A stretch of DNA of 28,853 nucleotides. It comes from Coprosoma sp963632935. GTDB lineage: Bacteria; Bacillota_I; Bacilli_A; RF39; UBA660. The notes beneath the pieces were generated by a model. The model searched no databases. It was not told the DNA's origin and saw only the letters and a program-made list of their open reading frames with translations. Every line of letters begins with the position of its first letter. The stretch's first letter is position 1. The position numbers were made by a program, and so were the translations under genes. The stretch is taken from NCBI GenBank assembly GCA_963632935.1, contig CAVGWA010000019.1:1-28853 (forward strand). The letters are read 5' to 3'. Shown here piece by piece: positions 7,033-14,491 of the stretch.

Positions 7033-7058
7033 AACTCTCTTATAATAAGAGAGTTTTA
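7033..7058 (+). terminator. Terminator after tRNA-Pro
   Basis: The ten-base stem AACTCTCTTA (7033-7042) pairs with TAAGAGAGTT (7046-7055) across a three-base loop and is followed by TTAT. The T run is short and there is no T run in the other direction, so it serves the plus strand. Confidence 0.65.
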
Positions 7059-7073
7059 TAATGAAAAAAAGAA

Positions 7074-7382
7074 CTAATTTGTTCTTTCAATATCAATTAT
7101 GTCACTTATTGGTATTAGCTCATTGTCTATTGTAATTAAGTGTGTAGAATTACGACCAACTATTCTTTTATTAATATCTTTATCTTTTAATTTTATTTCA
7201 ACATCAGCCTTATAAATATAATTGTTTGAGTTAAATATTTCATTAATCTTTTGATTAATGTTTTTTTCTTCATGTTTTTCTACATTTCTTTGGTCATCTG
7301 AATCAGCAGAATAATATATTTTTTCATTATTTCCCATATTATTTACCTCACCAGCAAATATTTTCGGTAATTTTTTATCCAT
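7074..7382 (-). CDS. Small unknown soluble protein
   Basis: 102 residues from the second of two adjacent ATG codons. The ribosome-binding site AGAGGTG is only two bases from the first ATG (7385) and five from the second (7382), so the second is preferred. The N-terminal half is charged and probably disordered (Asn-, Glu- and Lys-rich). The C-terminal half reads like a small beta domain (YKADVEIKLKDKDINKRIVG, then HLITIDNELIPISDIIDIE). There is no signal peptide or membrane helix and I do not recognise a family. It begins 15 bases after the stop of the DUF368 gene and is almost certainly co-transcribed with it. Confidence 0.65.
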   Translation of the reverse strand: MDKKLPKIFAGEVNNMGNNEKIYYSADSDDQRNVEKHEEKNINQKINEIFNSNNYIYKADVEIKLKDKDINKRIVGRNSTHLITIDNELIPISDIIDIERTN

Positions 7383-7396
7383 CATTTCACCTCTGT

Positions 7397-8194
7397 TTAA
7401 TGATATGTTTTACTTTTAAAAAAATTATTTATTTTTTTAATACATTGATATCCGAAATAGAAAAATAATATCCCTGTAATTATATGGTTTCTATTAAAAT
7501 GTATTGATTTTATCATCGTCATTAGCGACACTATTGATAAACCTAAAATTGAACTATATGCTTTAGATTTATGCTTTTCAAATAGATAATTAATTATTTT
7601 AGAACTAATAAAAATGGTTATTACAAATCCCAATATAAATAGTATTATCTCATAATTAATATTCATCAAAACTATTTCATTAAACACTTCTAACAAATTT
7701 GTATATAAGTTAAGCGACATAAATATTGCAGTTCCACTCACACCTGGGATAATAGTAGTTAAAGCTTCTATAATACCCATTAATAAATATGTTGAATCAT
7801 TTTTACTTATATTAAAATTATGAATATTCATTAAATAAAATGAAAATAATAATGTCATTAAAAATATTATAATATTTGTTTTATTATATTTAATTTCTTT
7901 TGTTATATCAGGCAGTTCTCCCATTATAAGTCCTGAAAATAAAGAAATTGTTGGTAGCGGGTAATATAATAAAAACCATTTTATAACATTTGATAATAAA
8001 AATATACTAAGTCCAATTCCTAAACCTAGTGGGGTTATATATTTTATATTTTTAACATTAAATGGATGAGATATTATATTAATTATTTTCTCATATACAC
8101 CTAGCGTAATAGCAATTACTGCCCCAGAAACCCCTGGTATTATTTTAGCACTTCCAATAATAAAACCTTTAATAATTAATAACAAATAATTCAT
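7397..8194 (-). CDS. DUF368 membrane protein, probable undecaprenyl-phosphate translocase (PopT-like)
   Basis: 265 residues and very hydrophobic, about eight membrane segments. It carries the duplicated signature of the DUF368 family: AKIIPGVSGAVIAITLGVYE (residues about 16-35) and, half a protein later, TTIIPGVSGTAIFMSLNLY. This fits an inverted-repeat architecture. DUF368 proteins (PopT) have been shown in other bacteria to recycle undecaprenyl phosphate for wall synthesis; the role here is by family. No Shine-Dalgarno is visible: a TAATAT sequence sits about 8 bases upstream of the ATG on the minus strand, so the mRNA may be leaderless. The small unknown gene follows it. Confidence 0.88.
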   Translation of the reverse strand: MNYLLLIIKGFIIGSAKIIPGVSGAVIAITLGVYEKIINIISHPFNVKNIKYITPLGLGIGLSIFLLSNVIKWFLLYYPLPTISLFSGLIMGELPDITKEIKYNKTNIIIFLMTLLFSFYLMNIHNFNISKNDSTYLLMGIIEALTTIIPGVSGTAIFMSLNLYTNLLEVFNEIVLMNINYEIILFILGFVITIFISSKIINYLFEKHKSKAYSSILGLSIVSLMTMIKSIHFNRNHIITGILFFYFGYQCIKKINNFFKSKTYH

Positions 8195-8253
8195 ATTTAA
8201 ATATATTATTTAAAATAAAAAATATGATTTCACAATAAATTCATTGTATTGTG

Positions 8254-8283
8254 TTGATTAGAAAACTTAAAATATGTTATTAT
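8254..8283 (+). promoter_or_regulatory. Promoter of the thioredoxin-like gene
   Basis: TTGATT (8254-8259), an 18-base spacer and TATTAT (8278-8283) preceded by TGT, an extended -10. The predicted start is near 8290, with AAGAGGT just before the ATG at 8306. Confidence 0.6.
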
Positions 8284-8305
8284 ATAAAGGGAAAAGAGGT
8301 ATATT

Positions 8306-9160
8306 ATGAATGAGAATAAAAGAATGTTAGTATTTTTTCTTTCAGTAGCTTTGGCAGTAGCTTTAATTTTAGTAATTGCATTTTGGCCTGAAGCTGATAA
8401 ATCATTTACTTGTGGAGTTAAAGGAGATAAAAATTATAGTAAATTAGGTAGTGTTAATTACAAACAATATCAATGTTTATATAAACAAAAAAGTAAAGTG
8501 GCTTTAGTAATTTCTGATGGATTAAACAATTCTGAAAAGAAAGCTTTAAATAAAGCTGCAACTAAATCAAATAAAGCAATTTATTATTTGAGTGATGAAA
8601 TATCTAATACTGATTTAAAAACTATTAAAAAGAATTTAAAAACTGATAAAGTAAGTTATAAAAATTCTAGTCTAGTTATTTTAGAAAATAAAAAAGTTAC
8701 TTATGGTCTAGAAGGCGATTTAGATGATAGTAATAAAGTTTATGATAAATTAAAAGAAGCTGGGTTTGCTAAATTTGCTTGTAATGCTACTAGTGATAGT
8801 GAGTACAGTAATCTTTCTAAATTAACTTATGAACAATATCAATGTTTAGCTGAAAGTGATGAGGCATTTACACTTATAGTAACTCAATCTACATGTAGCT
8901 ATTGTAAACAATTTAAACCTATTATTAACGAATATGCTGGGGATAATAATATTCCAGTATACTATCTAGATATTGATACTTTAAGTAGTACTGATTCTCA
9001 AAGCTTTATGTCTTCATTAAGTTACTTTAATGATAACTCTGATTGGGGTACTCCACTAACACTCGCTATTAAAGACAAAAAAGTTGTTGCCGAACTTAGT
9101 GGTTATACAGATGATACTAGCAAATTAGATGAATTCTTCAAAACAGCTGATTTAAAATAG
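8306..9160 (+). CDS. Membrane-anchored protein with two thioredoxin-like domains, one degenerate
   Basis: 284 residues. An uncleaved-looking N-terminal membrane anchor (about 7-28, FFLSVALAVALILVIAFW) is followed by two related halves. Half one starts FTCGVKGDKNYSKLGSVNY.QYQCL (about 34-59) and half two starts FACNATSDSEYSNLSKLTY.QYQCL (about 157-182), so the unit is duplicated. Half two carries an active-site-like C-x-x-C (Cys197 and Cys200, in STCSYCKQFKPIINEY) and a thioredoxin-like cis-Pro context (WGTPLTLAIKDKK). In half one the corresponding site reads VISDGLNNSEKK, without Cys. The protein is likely tethered outside the membrane and acts in thiol-disulfide exchange; that function is inferred. 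Its own promoter precedes it and a strong terminator overlaps its stop. Confidence 0.8.
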   Translation: MNENKRMLVFFLSVALAVALILVIAFWPEADKSFTCGVKGDKNYSKLGSVNYKQYQCLYKQKSKVALVISDGLNNSEKKALNKAATKSNKAIYYLSDEISNTDLKTIKKNLKTDKVSYKNSSLVILENKKVTYGLEGDLDDSNKVYDKLKEAGFAKFACNATSDSEYSNLSKLTYEQYQCLAESDEAFTLIVTQSTCSYCKQFKPIINEYAGDNNIPVYYLDIDTLSSTDSQSFMSSLSYFNDNSDWGTPLTLAIKDKKVVAELSGYTDDTSKLDEFFKTADLK

Positions 9161-9187
9161 CTTAAATGATTACATTTAAGCTTTTTA
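9159..9187 (+). terminator. Terminator of the thioredoxin-like gene
   Basis: A perfect ten-base stem, AGCTTAAATG (9159-9168) with CATTTAAGCT (9173-9182), a four-base loop and TTTT. The first two stem bases are part of the TAG stop codon. Confidence 0.85.
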
Positions 9188-9189
9188 TA

Positions 9190-9198
9190 TGATAAAAT
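9190..9198 (+). promoter_or_regulatory. Extended -10 promoter of polA
   Basis: TGATAAAAT with the hexamer at 9193-9198. The predicted start near 9205 falls in ATGGTGA, after the upstream ATG at 9203, which supports the ATG at 9215. Confidence 0.5.
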
Positions 9199-9214
9199 AT
9201 TTATGGTGACAAGT

Positions 9215-11797
9215 ATGAGAAAAATAATATTAATAGATGGTAATAATTTAATGTTTAGAAGTTATTATGCAACAGCTTATAATGGTAATTTCATGAATAA
9301 TAGTAAAGGCTTTCCAACCAACGCTTTATTTGGATTTACCAACATGATAAATAAAATAATAAACGAAGAAAATCCAGAATATGTTATTGTCGCATTTGAT
9401 AAGGGAAAAACATTTAGACATGAAGAATATGAAGAATATAAAGATGGAAGAGTAGAAACACCAAACGAGTTAAAAAAACAATTTCCGATTGCTAAAAAGT
9501 TACTAACCGCAATGGGAATAAAATATTATGAAATAGATAATTATGAAGCAGATGATATTATTGGTACATTCGCTAAATACTGCGATGATGAAGAAGATTT
9601 TATCGGCACAATCGTAAGTAGTGATAAAGACTTATTACAATTAATTTCAAATGATGTTGATATTAAATTATTAAAACAACATGATTACATTAGATATAAT
9701 GTTGATACATTCAAACAAGCATATGGCATTGATCCTATTAATATAATTGATTTAAAAGCCTTAATGGGCGATGCTTCTGACAATATTCCCGGTGTGAAAG
9801 GAATAGGTGAAAAAACAGCCTTAAAACTTCTACACGAATATAAAACATTAGACGGTATATACGAAAATATAGATAGTATTAAAGGAAAATTAAAAGAAAA
9901 ATTACTAACTGATAAAGATAATGCATATAAATCATATCATTTAGCTACTATAGTTAAAAATGTTCCTATGGAAATTAGTATTGATGATACAAAATATTTG
10001 AAAGAAGATTTAGAAAAATTAAACCCTATTTATGAAGAATTAGAATTTTATTCATTTTTAAAAAAACAAAAGAAAAATGTTTTAGAAAAACCATTAGAAG
10101 TTAAAATCATTAATGATATATCTGAAATTAATATTGAAGGTGATATTGCTTGTTATCTTGAAACACTAGGACATAATTATCATAATGCAAAAGTAATAGG
10201 TATGGGTGTTTATAACGAAAATGTATCTTATTATATTCCAATAAACGTTTTAAAACAAAATCCCAAATTTTTACAAGAAAACAATAAATACACATATGAT
10301 TTAAAAAAATTAATTGTTTCTTTAAAATATCAAAACATTAAAATAGATAACATTTGTTTCGATGCAATGATAGCAGGAGCTTTGCTTGATTATAATATGA
10401 AAGAAGACATTGCTTATCTAGCAGGCCAGTTAGATTATAAATTAAATTTTTATGATGAAATATATGGAAAACCTGGCCATTTAAAATTACCTGATGAAAA
10501 TATTATTGCCCTAAACTGTGTTAAAAAAGCTAAATTTATTTATGAAACAAAAGAAAAATTAACTGAAAAAATAAAAAATGAAAATATTGAATATTTATAT
10601 AATAATATTGAATTTCCACTCGCATTTGTTTTAGCTGATATGGAATATGCTGGTGTAAAAGTAGATGATAATGTTTTAAAAAATATGGGCGAAGACATTA
10701 AAATAAAATTAGAACTTTTAACCAAAGATATTTATAATTATGCAGGATGTGAATTTAATATATCTTCACCTAAACAATTAAGTGAAATTTTATTCGAAAA
10801 ATTAAACTTACCCCATAAAAAAAAGACTACAGGTGGCTATTCAACCGCAATTGATGTTTTAAATAAACTTAAAAGCGCACATCCAATAATACCTTTAATA
10901 ATTGAATATAGAAAACTTTCTAAAATATATGGAACTTACGTTGAAGGATTAATAGGATGTATAAAAGATAATAAAATTCATACAATATATACTCAAAATT
11001 TAACTAGAACAGGTAGACTTTCATCAATTGAACCTAATTTACAAAATATACCAGTAAGAGATGACTATGGTAGAAAAATAAGAAAAGCATTTATACCTGA
11101 TTATGATTACATATTAAGTGCTGATTATTCTCAAATTGAATTAAGAATACTTGCTCATATTGCAAACGTTCCTGCATTAAAAGAAGCCTTTTCAAACAAA
11201 ATAGATATCCATTCAAAAACCGCTAGTGATATATTTAACGTTCCATTAGACCTTGTTACAAGTCAAATGCGAAGAGTTGCTAAAGCAGTTAACTTTGGAA
11301 TTATTTATGGAATAAGTGGTTTTGGATTAGGCGAAAATATTGGTATAAGACCTAAAGAAGCACAAAAGTTTATTGATACATATTTAGAAACATATCCAGG
11401 CATCAAAGAATATATGGATAATACCATTAATAAAGCTAAAGAAAATGGTTACGTAAAAACAATGTTTGAAAGAAAAAGGAATATTCCAGAACTAAAAAAT
11501 ACAGTTTATACAATTAGACAATCAGGTGAAAGAATTGCCTTAAATACACCAATTCAAGGTACAGCTGCCGATATAATCAAACTAGCCATGGTTAAAGTAG
11601 CATATGTTATTAAAAAAAACAAATTAAAAAGCAAAATGATAATCCAAGTTCATGATGAATTAATATTTGATGTACCTAAAGAAGAACTTGAAAAAATGAA
11701 AGAAATAGTTGAAAATGTCATGAATAATGTTTATGAACTTACAGTCCCACTTTCTGTAGATATAAATTATGGTATCAACTGGTCGGAGGCTAAATAA
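9215..11797 (+). CDS. polA: DNA polymerase I
   Basis: 860 residues from the ATG at 9215; the in-frame ATG at 9203 lies at the predicted transcript start and GGTGA (9205-9209) fits 9215. The N-terminal 5' nuclease domain (about 1-290) starts KIILIDGNNLMFRSYYA and contains DNYEADDIIG and the helix-hairpin GVKGIGEKTALKLL. The middle domain is exonuclease-like, but the usual D-x-E of motif I reads Y-L-E-T, so proofreading is probably lost, as in Bacillus Pol I. The polymerase domain has motif A (DYSQIELRILAH, Asp637), the O-helix RRVAKAVNFGIIYGISGFGL, and motif C (QVHDELIFDV, His813-Glu815). It acts in gap filling and Okazaki fragment maturation. Its stop overlaps the next gene (TAATG). Confidence 0.97.
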   Translation: MRKIILIDGNNLMFRSYYATAYNGNFMNNSKGFPTNALFGFTNMINKIINEENPEYVIVAFDKGKTFRHEEYEEYKDGRVETPNELKKQFPIAKKLLTAMGIKYYEIDNYEADDIIGTFAKYCDDEEDFIGTIVSSDKDLLQLISNDVDIKLLKQHDYIRYNVDTFKQAYGIDPINIIDLKALMGDASDNIPGVKGIGEKTALKLLHEYKTLDGIYENIDSIKGKLKEKLLTDKDNAYKSYHLATIVKNVPMEISIDDTKYLKEDLEKLNPIYEELEFYSFLKKQKKNVLEKPLEVKIINDISEINIEGDIACYLETLGHNYHNAKVIGMGVYNENVSYYIPINVLKQNPKFLQENNKYTYDLKKLIVSLKYQNIKIDNICFDAMIAGALLDYNMKEDIAYLAGQLDYKLNFYDEIYGKPGHLKLPDENIIALNCVKKAKFIYETKEKLTEKIKNENIEYLYNNIEFPLAFVLADMEYAGVKVDDNVLKNMGEDIKIKLELLTKDIYNYAGCEFNISSPKQLSEILFEKLNLPHKKKTTGGYSTAIDVLNKLKSAHPIIPLIIEYRKLSKIYGTYVEGLIGCIKDNKIHTIYTQNLTRTGRLSSIEPNLQNIPVRDDYGRKIRKAFIPDYDYILSADYSQIELRILAHIANVPALKEAFSNKIDIHSKTASDIFNVPLDLVTSQMRRVAKAVNFGIIYGISGFGLGENIGIRPKEAQKFIDTYLETYPGIKEYMDNTINKAKENGYVKTMFERKRNIPELKNTVYTIRQSGERIALNTPIQGTAADIIKLAMVKVAYVIKKNKLKSKMIIQVHDELIFDVPKEELEKMKEIVENVMNNVYELTVPLSVDINYGINWSEAK

Positions 11798-12492
11798 TGA
11801 ATAAAAAAATAGTGAATTTATTAATTTCTTTCTTTACCTTATTAATAATAGCTTGTTTTTATTATCAAGATGATATTAAACAAGTAACTAAAGAAACTTC
11901 CTATAGTGTATCAGATATTCCTGAATATACTGACAAGACATCAATAGTTTTAAACAATAATAAACCTGAATTTTCTGATGAAGATTACAATAAAGATACC
12001 TTTGAAAATTATAGCGATTTAGATTATTTATCTAGAGCAGGAGTTGCCTATGCGAAAGTTGGTGTAGAAACAATGCCAACAGAAAAAAGAGGCTCAATCG
12101 GTATGATTAAACCTTCTGGGTGGCACACAATAAAGTATGACATAGTAGATGGGAAATATTTGTATAATCGCTGTCATTTGATAGGTTATCAATTAACAGG
12201 AGAAAATGCTAACGAAAAAAATTTAATAACTTGTACTAGATATATGAATGCTACTACCATGCTTGAATATGAAAATAAAGTTGCTAACTACGTAAAAGAA
12301 ACTAATAATCACGTTTTATATCGTGTTACACCAATTTATAAAAATGAAAACTTATTAGCAAGCGGTGTTCAAATAGAAGCAAGTTCTGTAGAAGATAAAT
12401 GTAAGGATATTTGTTTTAATGTATATTTATATAATGTACAAGAAGGTATAACAATTGATTATACAAATGGTGATAGTCATCTAGATAAATAA
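11797..12492 (+). CDS. Secreted or membrane-anchored DNA/RNA non-specific endonuclease (EndA-like)
   Basis: 231 residues. An N-terminal hydrophobic segment (about 5-21) could be a signal anchor, with a possible lipobox-like Cys in LLIIACF. The nuclease core carries the beta-beta-alpha-metal motif as YNRCHLIGYQLTGENANEKN (candidate catalytic His127, metal-binding Asn downstream), then NLITCTRYMN and VLYRVTPIY. These features match the NUC/EndA family of extracellular nucleases; the usual D/N-R-G-H appears as N-R-C-H, which I believe also occurs in related Firmicutes. The likely role is degrading DNA outside the membrane, for nutrient use or DNA uptake. It starts inside the polA stop codon (TAATG at 11795-11799) with GGAGG at 11785-11789, so it is coupled to polA. 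Confidence 0.85.
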   Translation: MNKKIVNLLISFFTLLIIACFYYQDDIKQVTKETSYSVSDIPEYTDKTSIVLNNNKPEFSDEDYNKDTFENYSDLDYLSRAGVAYAKVGVETMPTEKRGSIGMIKPSGWHTIKYDIVDGKYLYNRCHLIGYQLTGENANEKNLITCTRYMNATTMLEYENKVANYVKETNNHVLYRVTPIYKNENLLASGVQIEASSVEDKCKDICFNVYLYNVQEGITIDYTNGDSHLDK

Positions 12493-12542
12493 TCAAAATA
12501 TTCCCAGATAACATAAATTATAAATTTTATTTGTTCTATCAT
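12477..12542 (-). CDS. Candidate 21-residue hydrophobic micro-protein
   Basis: The minus strand has an ATG (12542-12540) and a TGA (12479-12477) enclosing 21 codons. The peptide begins MIEQIKFIIY, continues VIW and ends EYFDYLSR. A G-rich ribosome-binding site (AAAGGGGG, 12553-12546) lies three bases upstream, which is tight but plausible, and an extended -10 (TGTTAATAT, 12575-12567) stands a little further back. The peptide is amphipathic to hydrophobic, which fits a small membrane peptide or a type I toxin-like product. I recognise no family. The last 16 bases overlap the 3' end of the nuclease gene on the other strand. Confidence 0.33.
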   Translation of the reverse strand: MIEQIKFIIYVIWEYFDYLSR

Positions 12543-12610
12543 AAGCCCCCTTTCTAATATCCTCATATATTAACATACGATTTAAAAATTAAAAATCCTT
12601 TTAAAATAAT

Positions 12611-12639
12611 AAAAAACTGATATTTTCTATCAGTTTTTT
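12611..12639. terminator. Bidirectional terminator between the nuclease gene and serS
   Basis: AAAAAACTGATA (12611-12622) pairs perfectly with TATCAGTTTTTT (12628-12639) across a five-base loop, giving a T run in both directions. Its right arm includes the serS stop codon and last codons. Confidence 0.85.
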
Positions 12640-13916
12640 GGTATAAGTTTCTCTTTTCCACCCATATAAGGTCTTAAAGCTTCTGGTATATTAACACTTC
12701 CATCTACATTTACATTATTCTCCAAGAATGCAATTAAACCTCTAGGTGAAGCTAAAACAGTATTATTTAATGTTGTTAAATATTCATTACCATTATCTGT
12801 TTTCATACGTATTTTTAATCTTCTAGCTTGAGCATCTCCTAAAATAGAACAGCTACCTACTTCAAAATATTTATTTTGTCTAGGACTAAATGCTTCAACA
12901 TCACATGATTTAACCTTTAAATCAGCTAAATCACCACTACAACACTCTAATGTTCTAACAGGTATATTTAAGCTTCTAAAGAACTCAACAGTATAACTCC
13001 ACATCTTGTTATACCAATCCATCCCTTCTTCAGCTTTACATAATACAACCATCTCTTCCTTTTCAAATTGATGAACCCTATATAAACCTCTTTCCTCTAT
13101 TCCATGAGCTCCTACTTCTTTTCTAAAACAAGGAGAGTACGAAGTTAGTTTTATAGGAAGTTCATCCTCATTTATAATTTGATTTTTAAATTTTCCAATC
13201 ATTGAATGTTCACTAGTTCCAATTAAATATAAATCTTCTCCTTCAATTTTATACATCATTGCATCCATTTCTTCAAAACTCATAACACCATTAACAACAT
13301 CACTTCTAATCATAAAAGGAGGAACAGCATAAGTAAATCCCTTATCAATCATAAAATCACGAGCATATGAAAGCATAGCTGAATGTAATCTAGCAACATC
13401 TCCCATTAAATAATAAAATCCATTACCACTTGTTCTACCCGCACTATCTTTATCAAGTCCGTTTAATCTCGCACATATATCTGCGTGATGTGGTATTTCA
13501 AAATCAGGAATAAAAGGTTCACCAAATTTTTCAATTTCTACATTTTTACTATCATCTTCTCCAATTGGTACGGATGAGTCAATAATATTTGGTATAACCA
13601 TCATATCTTGATTTATTTTTTTTCTTAACCCTTCTTCCTCATTTTCTAACGCAACAATCTCTTTACTGTATTTAGTAATTTCTTGTTTTATATTTTCAGC
13701 CTCTTCCTTTTTCCCTGCGCGTAAAAGATTACCTATTAATGAACTTTTTTCATTCTTTAAAGCTCTTAATTCATCACCTTTTAATTTTGCTTCTCTACAT
13801 TTAATATCATTTTCATAAATTTCATCAACTAAAGGTAATTTCTTTTCTTGAAATTTTTTTCTAATGTTTTCTTTAACTAGTTCTTTGTTTTCACGAATTA
13901 ATTTAATATCTATCAT
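12630..13916 (-). CDS. serS: Seryl-tRNA synthetase
   Basis: 428 residues, the normal length. The N-terminal long-helix tRNA-binding arm spans about residues 30-100 (Lys/Glu-rich coiled coil). Class II motif 2 appears as CFRKEVGAHGIEERGLYRVH followed by QFEKEEM. The Ser-binding GTSEHSMIG corresponds to the usual T-(S/A)-E loop. Motif 3 reads LASPRGLIAFLENN, keeping the essential Arg but lacking the A-V-G-R form seen in most bacteria; the C-terminus PEALRPYMGG is standard. It charges tRNA-Ser (a cognate gene is at 6403). Expression is controlled by the T-box leader directly upstream, and AAGGAAAT precedes the ATG at 13916. Confidence 0.97.
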   Translation of the reverse strand: MIDIKLIRENKELVKENIRKKFQEKKLPLVDEIYENDIKCREAKLKGDELRALKNEKSSLIGNLLRAGKKEEAENIKQEITKYSKEIVALENEEEGLRKKINQDMMVIPNIIDSSVPIGEDDSKNVEIEKFGEPFIPDFEIPHHADICARLNGLDKDSAGRTSGNGFYYLMGDVARLHSAMLSYARDFMIDKGFTYAVPPFMIRSDVVNGVMSFEEMDAMMYKIEGEDLYLIGTSEHSMIGKFKNQIINEDELPIKLTSYSPCFRKEVGAHGIEERGLYRVHQFEKEEMVVLCKAEEGMDWYNKMWSYTVEFFRSLNIPVRTLECCSGDLADLKVKSCDVEAFSPRQNKYFEVGSCSILGDAQARRLKIRMKTDNGNEYLTTLNNTVLASPRGLIAFLENNVNVDGSVNIPEALRPYMGGKEKLIPKN

Positions 13917-13945
13917 ATTTATTTCCTTTCTAAACGCTTTTTAAT

Positions 13946-14141
13946 AAAAAAAGACTAATGAAGTAGGGGCATAGTTATGCGGTGCCACCCTAACAATAGT
14001 CTTAATTATAGATAACGGTTTTGCCCGGGAGTAATTAGCTCCGCTCAAAAGTAGATTTCATATTATTTTATTATTAGTTTACATCGGCCACTAACTTTCT
14101 TTAAATAAAATTAATATTACTTATCTTTATCAGCGCTTTTC
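13946..14141 (-). promoter_or_regulatory. T-box riboswitch controlling serS
   Basis: The minus strand contains the invariant T-box AGGGTGGCACCGC (13991-13979), able to pair with the uncharged tRNA 3' end. The terminator follows: AAGACTA (14003-13997) with TAGTCTT (13957-13951) and a T run to 13946. A structured stem I region lies upstream (about 14135-14041), with GTGGCCGATGTAAAC resembling the distal part. The likely specifier is UCU, a Ser codon, at 14055-14053 followed by a purine; this assignment is tentative. Uncharged tRNA-Ser should stabilise the antiterminator and allow serS transcription. Confidence 0.9.
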
Positions 14142-14147
14142 TTAAAT

Positions 14148-14177
14148 ATTATAACCATAAATTAGTCATTAAGTCAA
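14148..14177 (-). promoter_or_regulatory. serS promoter
   Basis: On the minus strand TTGACT (14177-14172), an 18-base spacer and TATAAT (14153-14148). The predicted start near 14141 leads directly into the T-box leader. Confidence 0.75.
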
Positions 14178-14198
14178 TTATTAACCCATTTTACACTA

Positions 14199-14252
14199 TC
14201 AATTTAAAATTTCCCTTTTCATTTCATAAGTATTTGTAGTAAAATTATTCAT
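14199..14252 (-). pseudogene. 17-codon stub with strong translation signals, possible transposase 5' remnant
   Basis: The minus strand has GGAGGTG seven or so bases before an ATG at 14252-14250 and then only 17 codons (MNNFTTNTYEMKREILN) before TGA at 14201-14199. An extended -10 (TGTTATAAT, 14312-14304) lies upstream. From memory, this N-terminus resembles that of some IS4-like transposases in gut Firmicutes; I cannot verify that here. The serS promoter follows immediately. Alternatives are a genuine micro-ORF or a leader peptide. The remainder of 14253-14446 holds only the promoter and one weak A/T hairpin near 14345-14385. Confidence 0.35.
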
Positions 14253-14303
14253 GTAAACACCTCCGATTATTTTTGCTTAATAATAATTTTATTTACCAAT
14301 TAA

Positions 14304-14312
14304 ATTATAACA
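14304..14312 (-). promoter_or_regulatory. Extended -10 upstream of the 17-codon stub
   Basis: TGTTATAAT on the minus strand (TATAAT at 14309-14304). The predicted start is near 14297. No good -35 is seen. Confidence 0.45.
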
Positions 14313-14446
14313 AATATCAGACGTGTTTACCTTATTTTTAAAGAAAAAATCAGAAAAAGTTTTCAACAATTTCTGTCTTTTTTATTATGCTTAAAATTTT
14401 ACGTTAACTCAAAATAAATTAATGAATGAAGTTATAAACAATTTAC

Positions 14447-14475
14447 TTGCTTATAACATTTAAATATATTATAAT
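14447..14475 (+). promoter_or_regulatory. frr promoter
   Basis: TTGCTT (14447-14452), a 17-base spacer and TATAAT (14470-14475). The in-frame TTG at 14447 is part of the -35 box, so the frr frame cannot start there on this transcript. The predicted start is near 14482. Confidence 0.7.
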
Positions 14476-14491
14476 TGTCTTGGAGAGTGAT

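Noticed and set aside
14345..14385. A/T-rich hairpin resembling a terminator upstream of frr
   Set aside because: The stem is only about six bases with a long loop, and no plus-strand gene precedes it.
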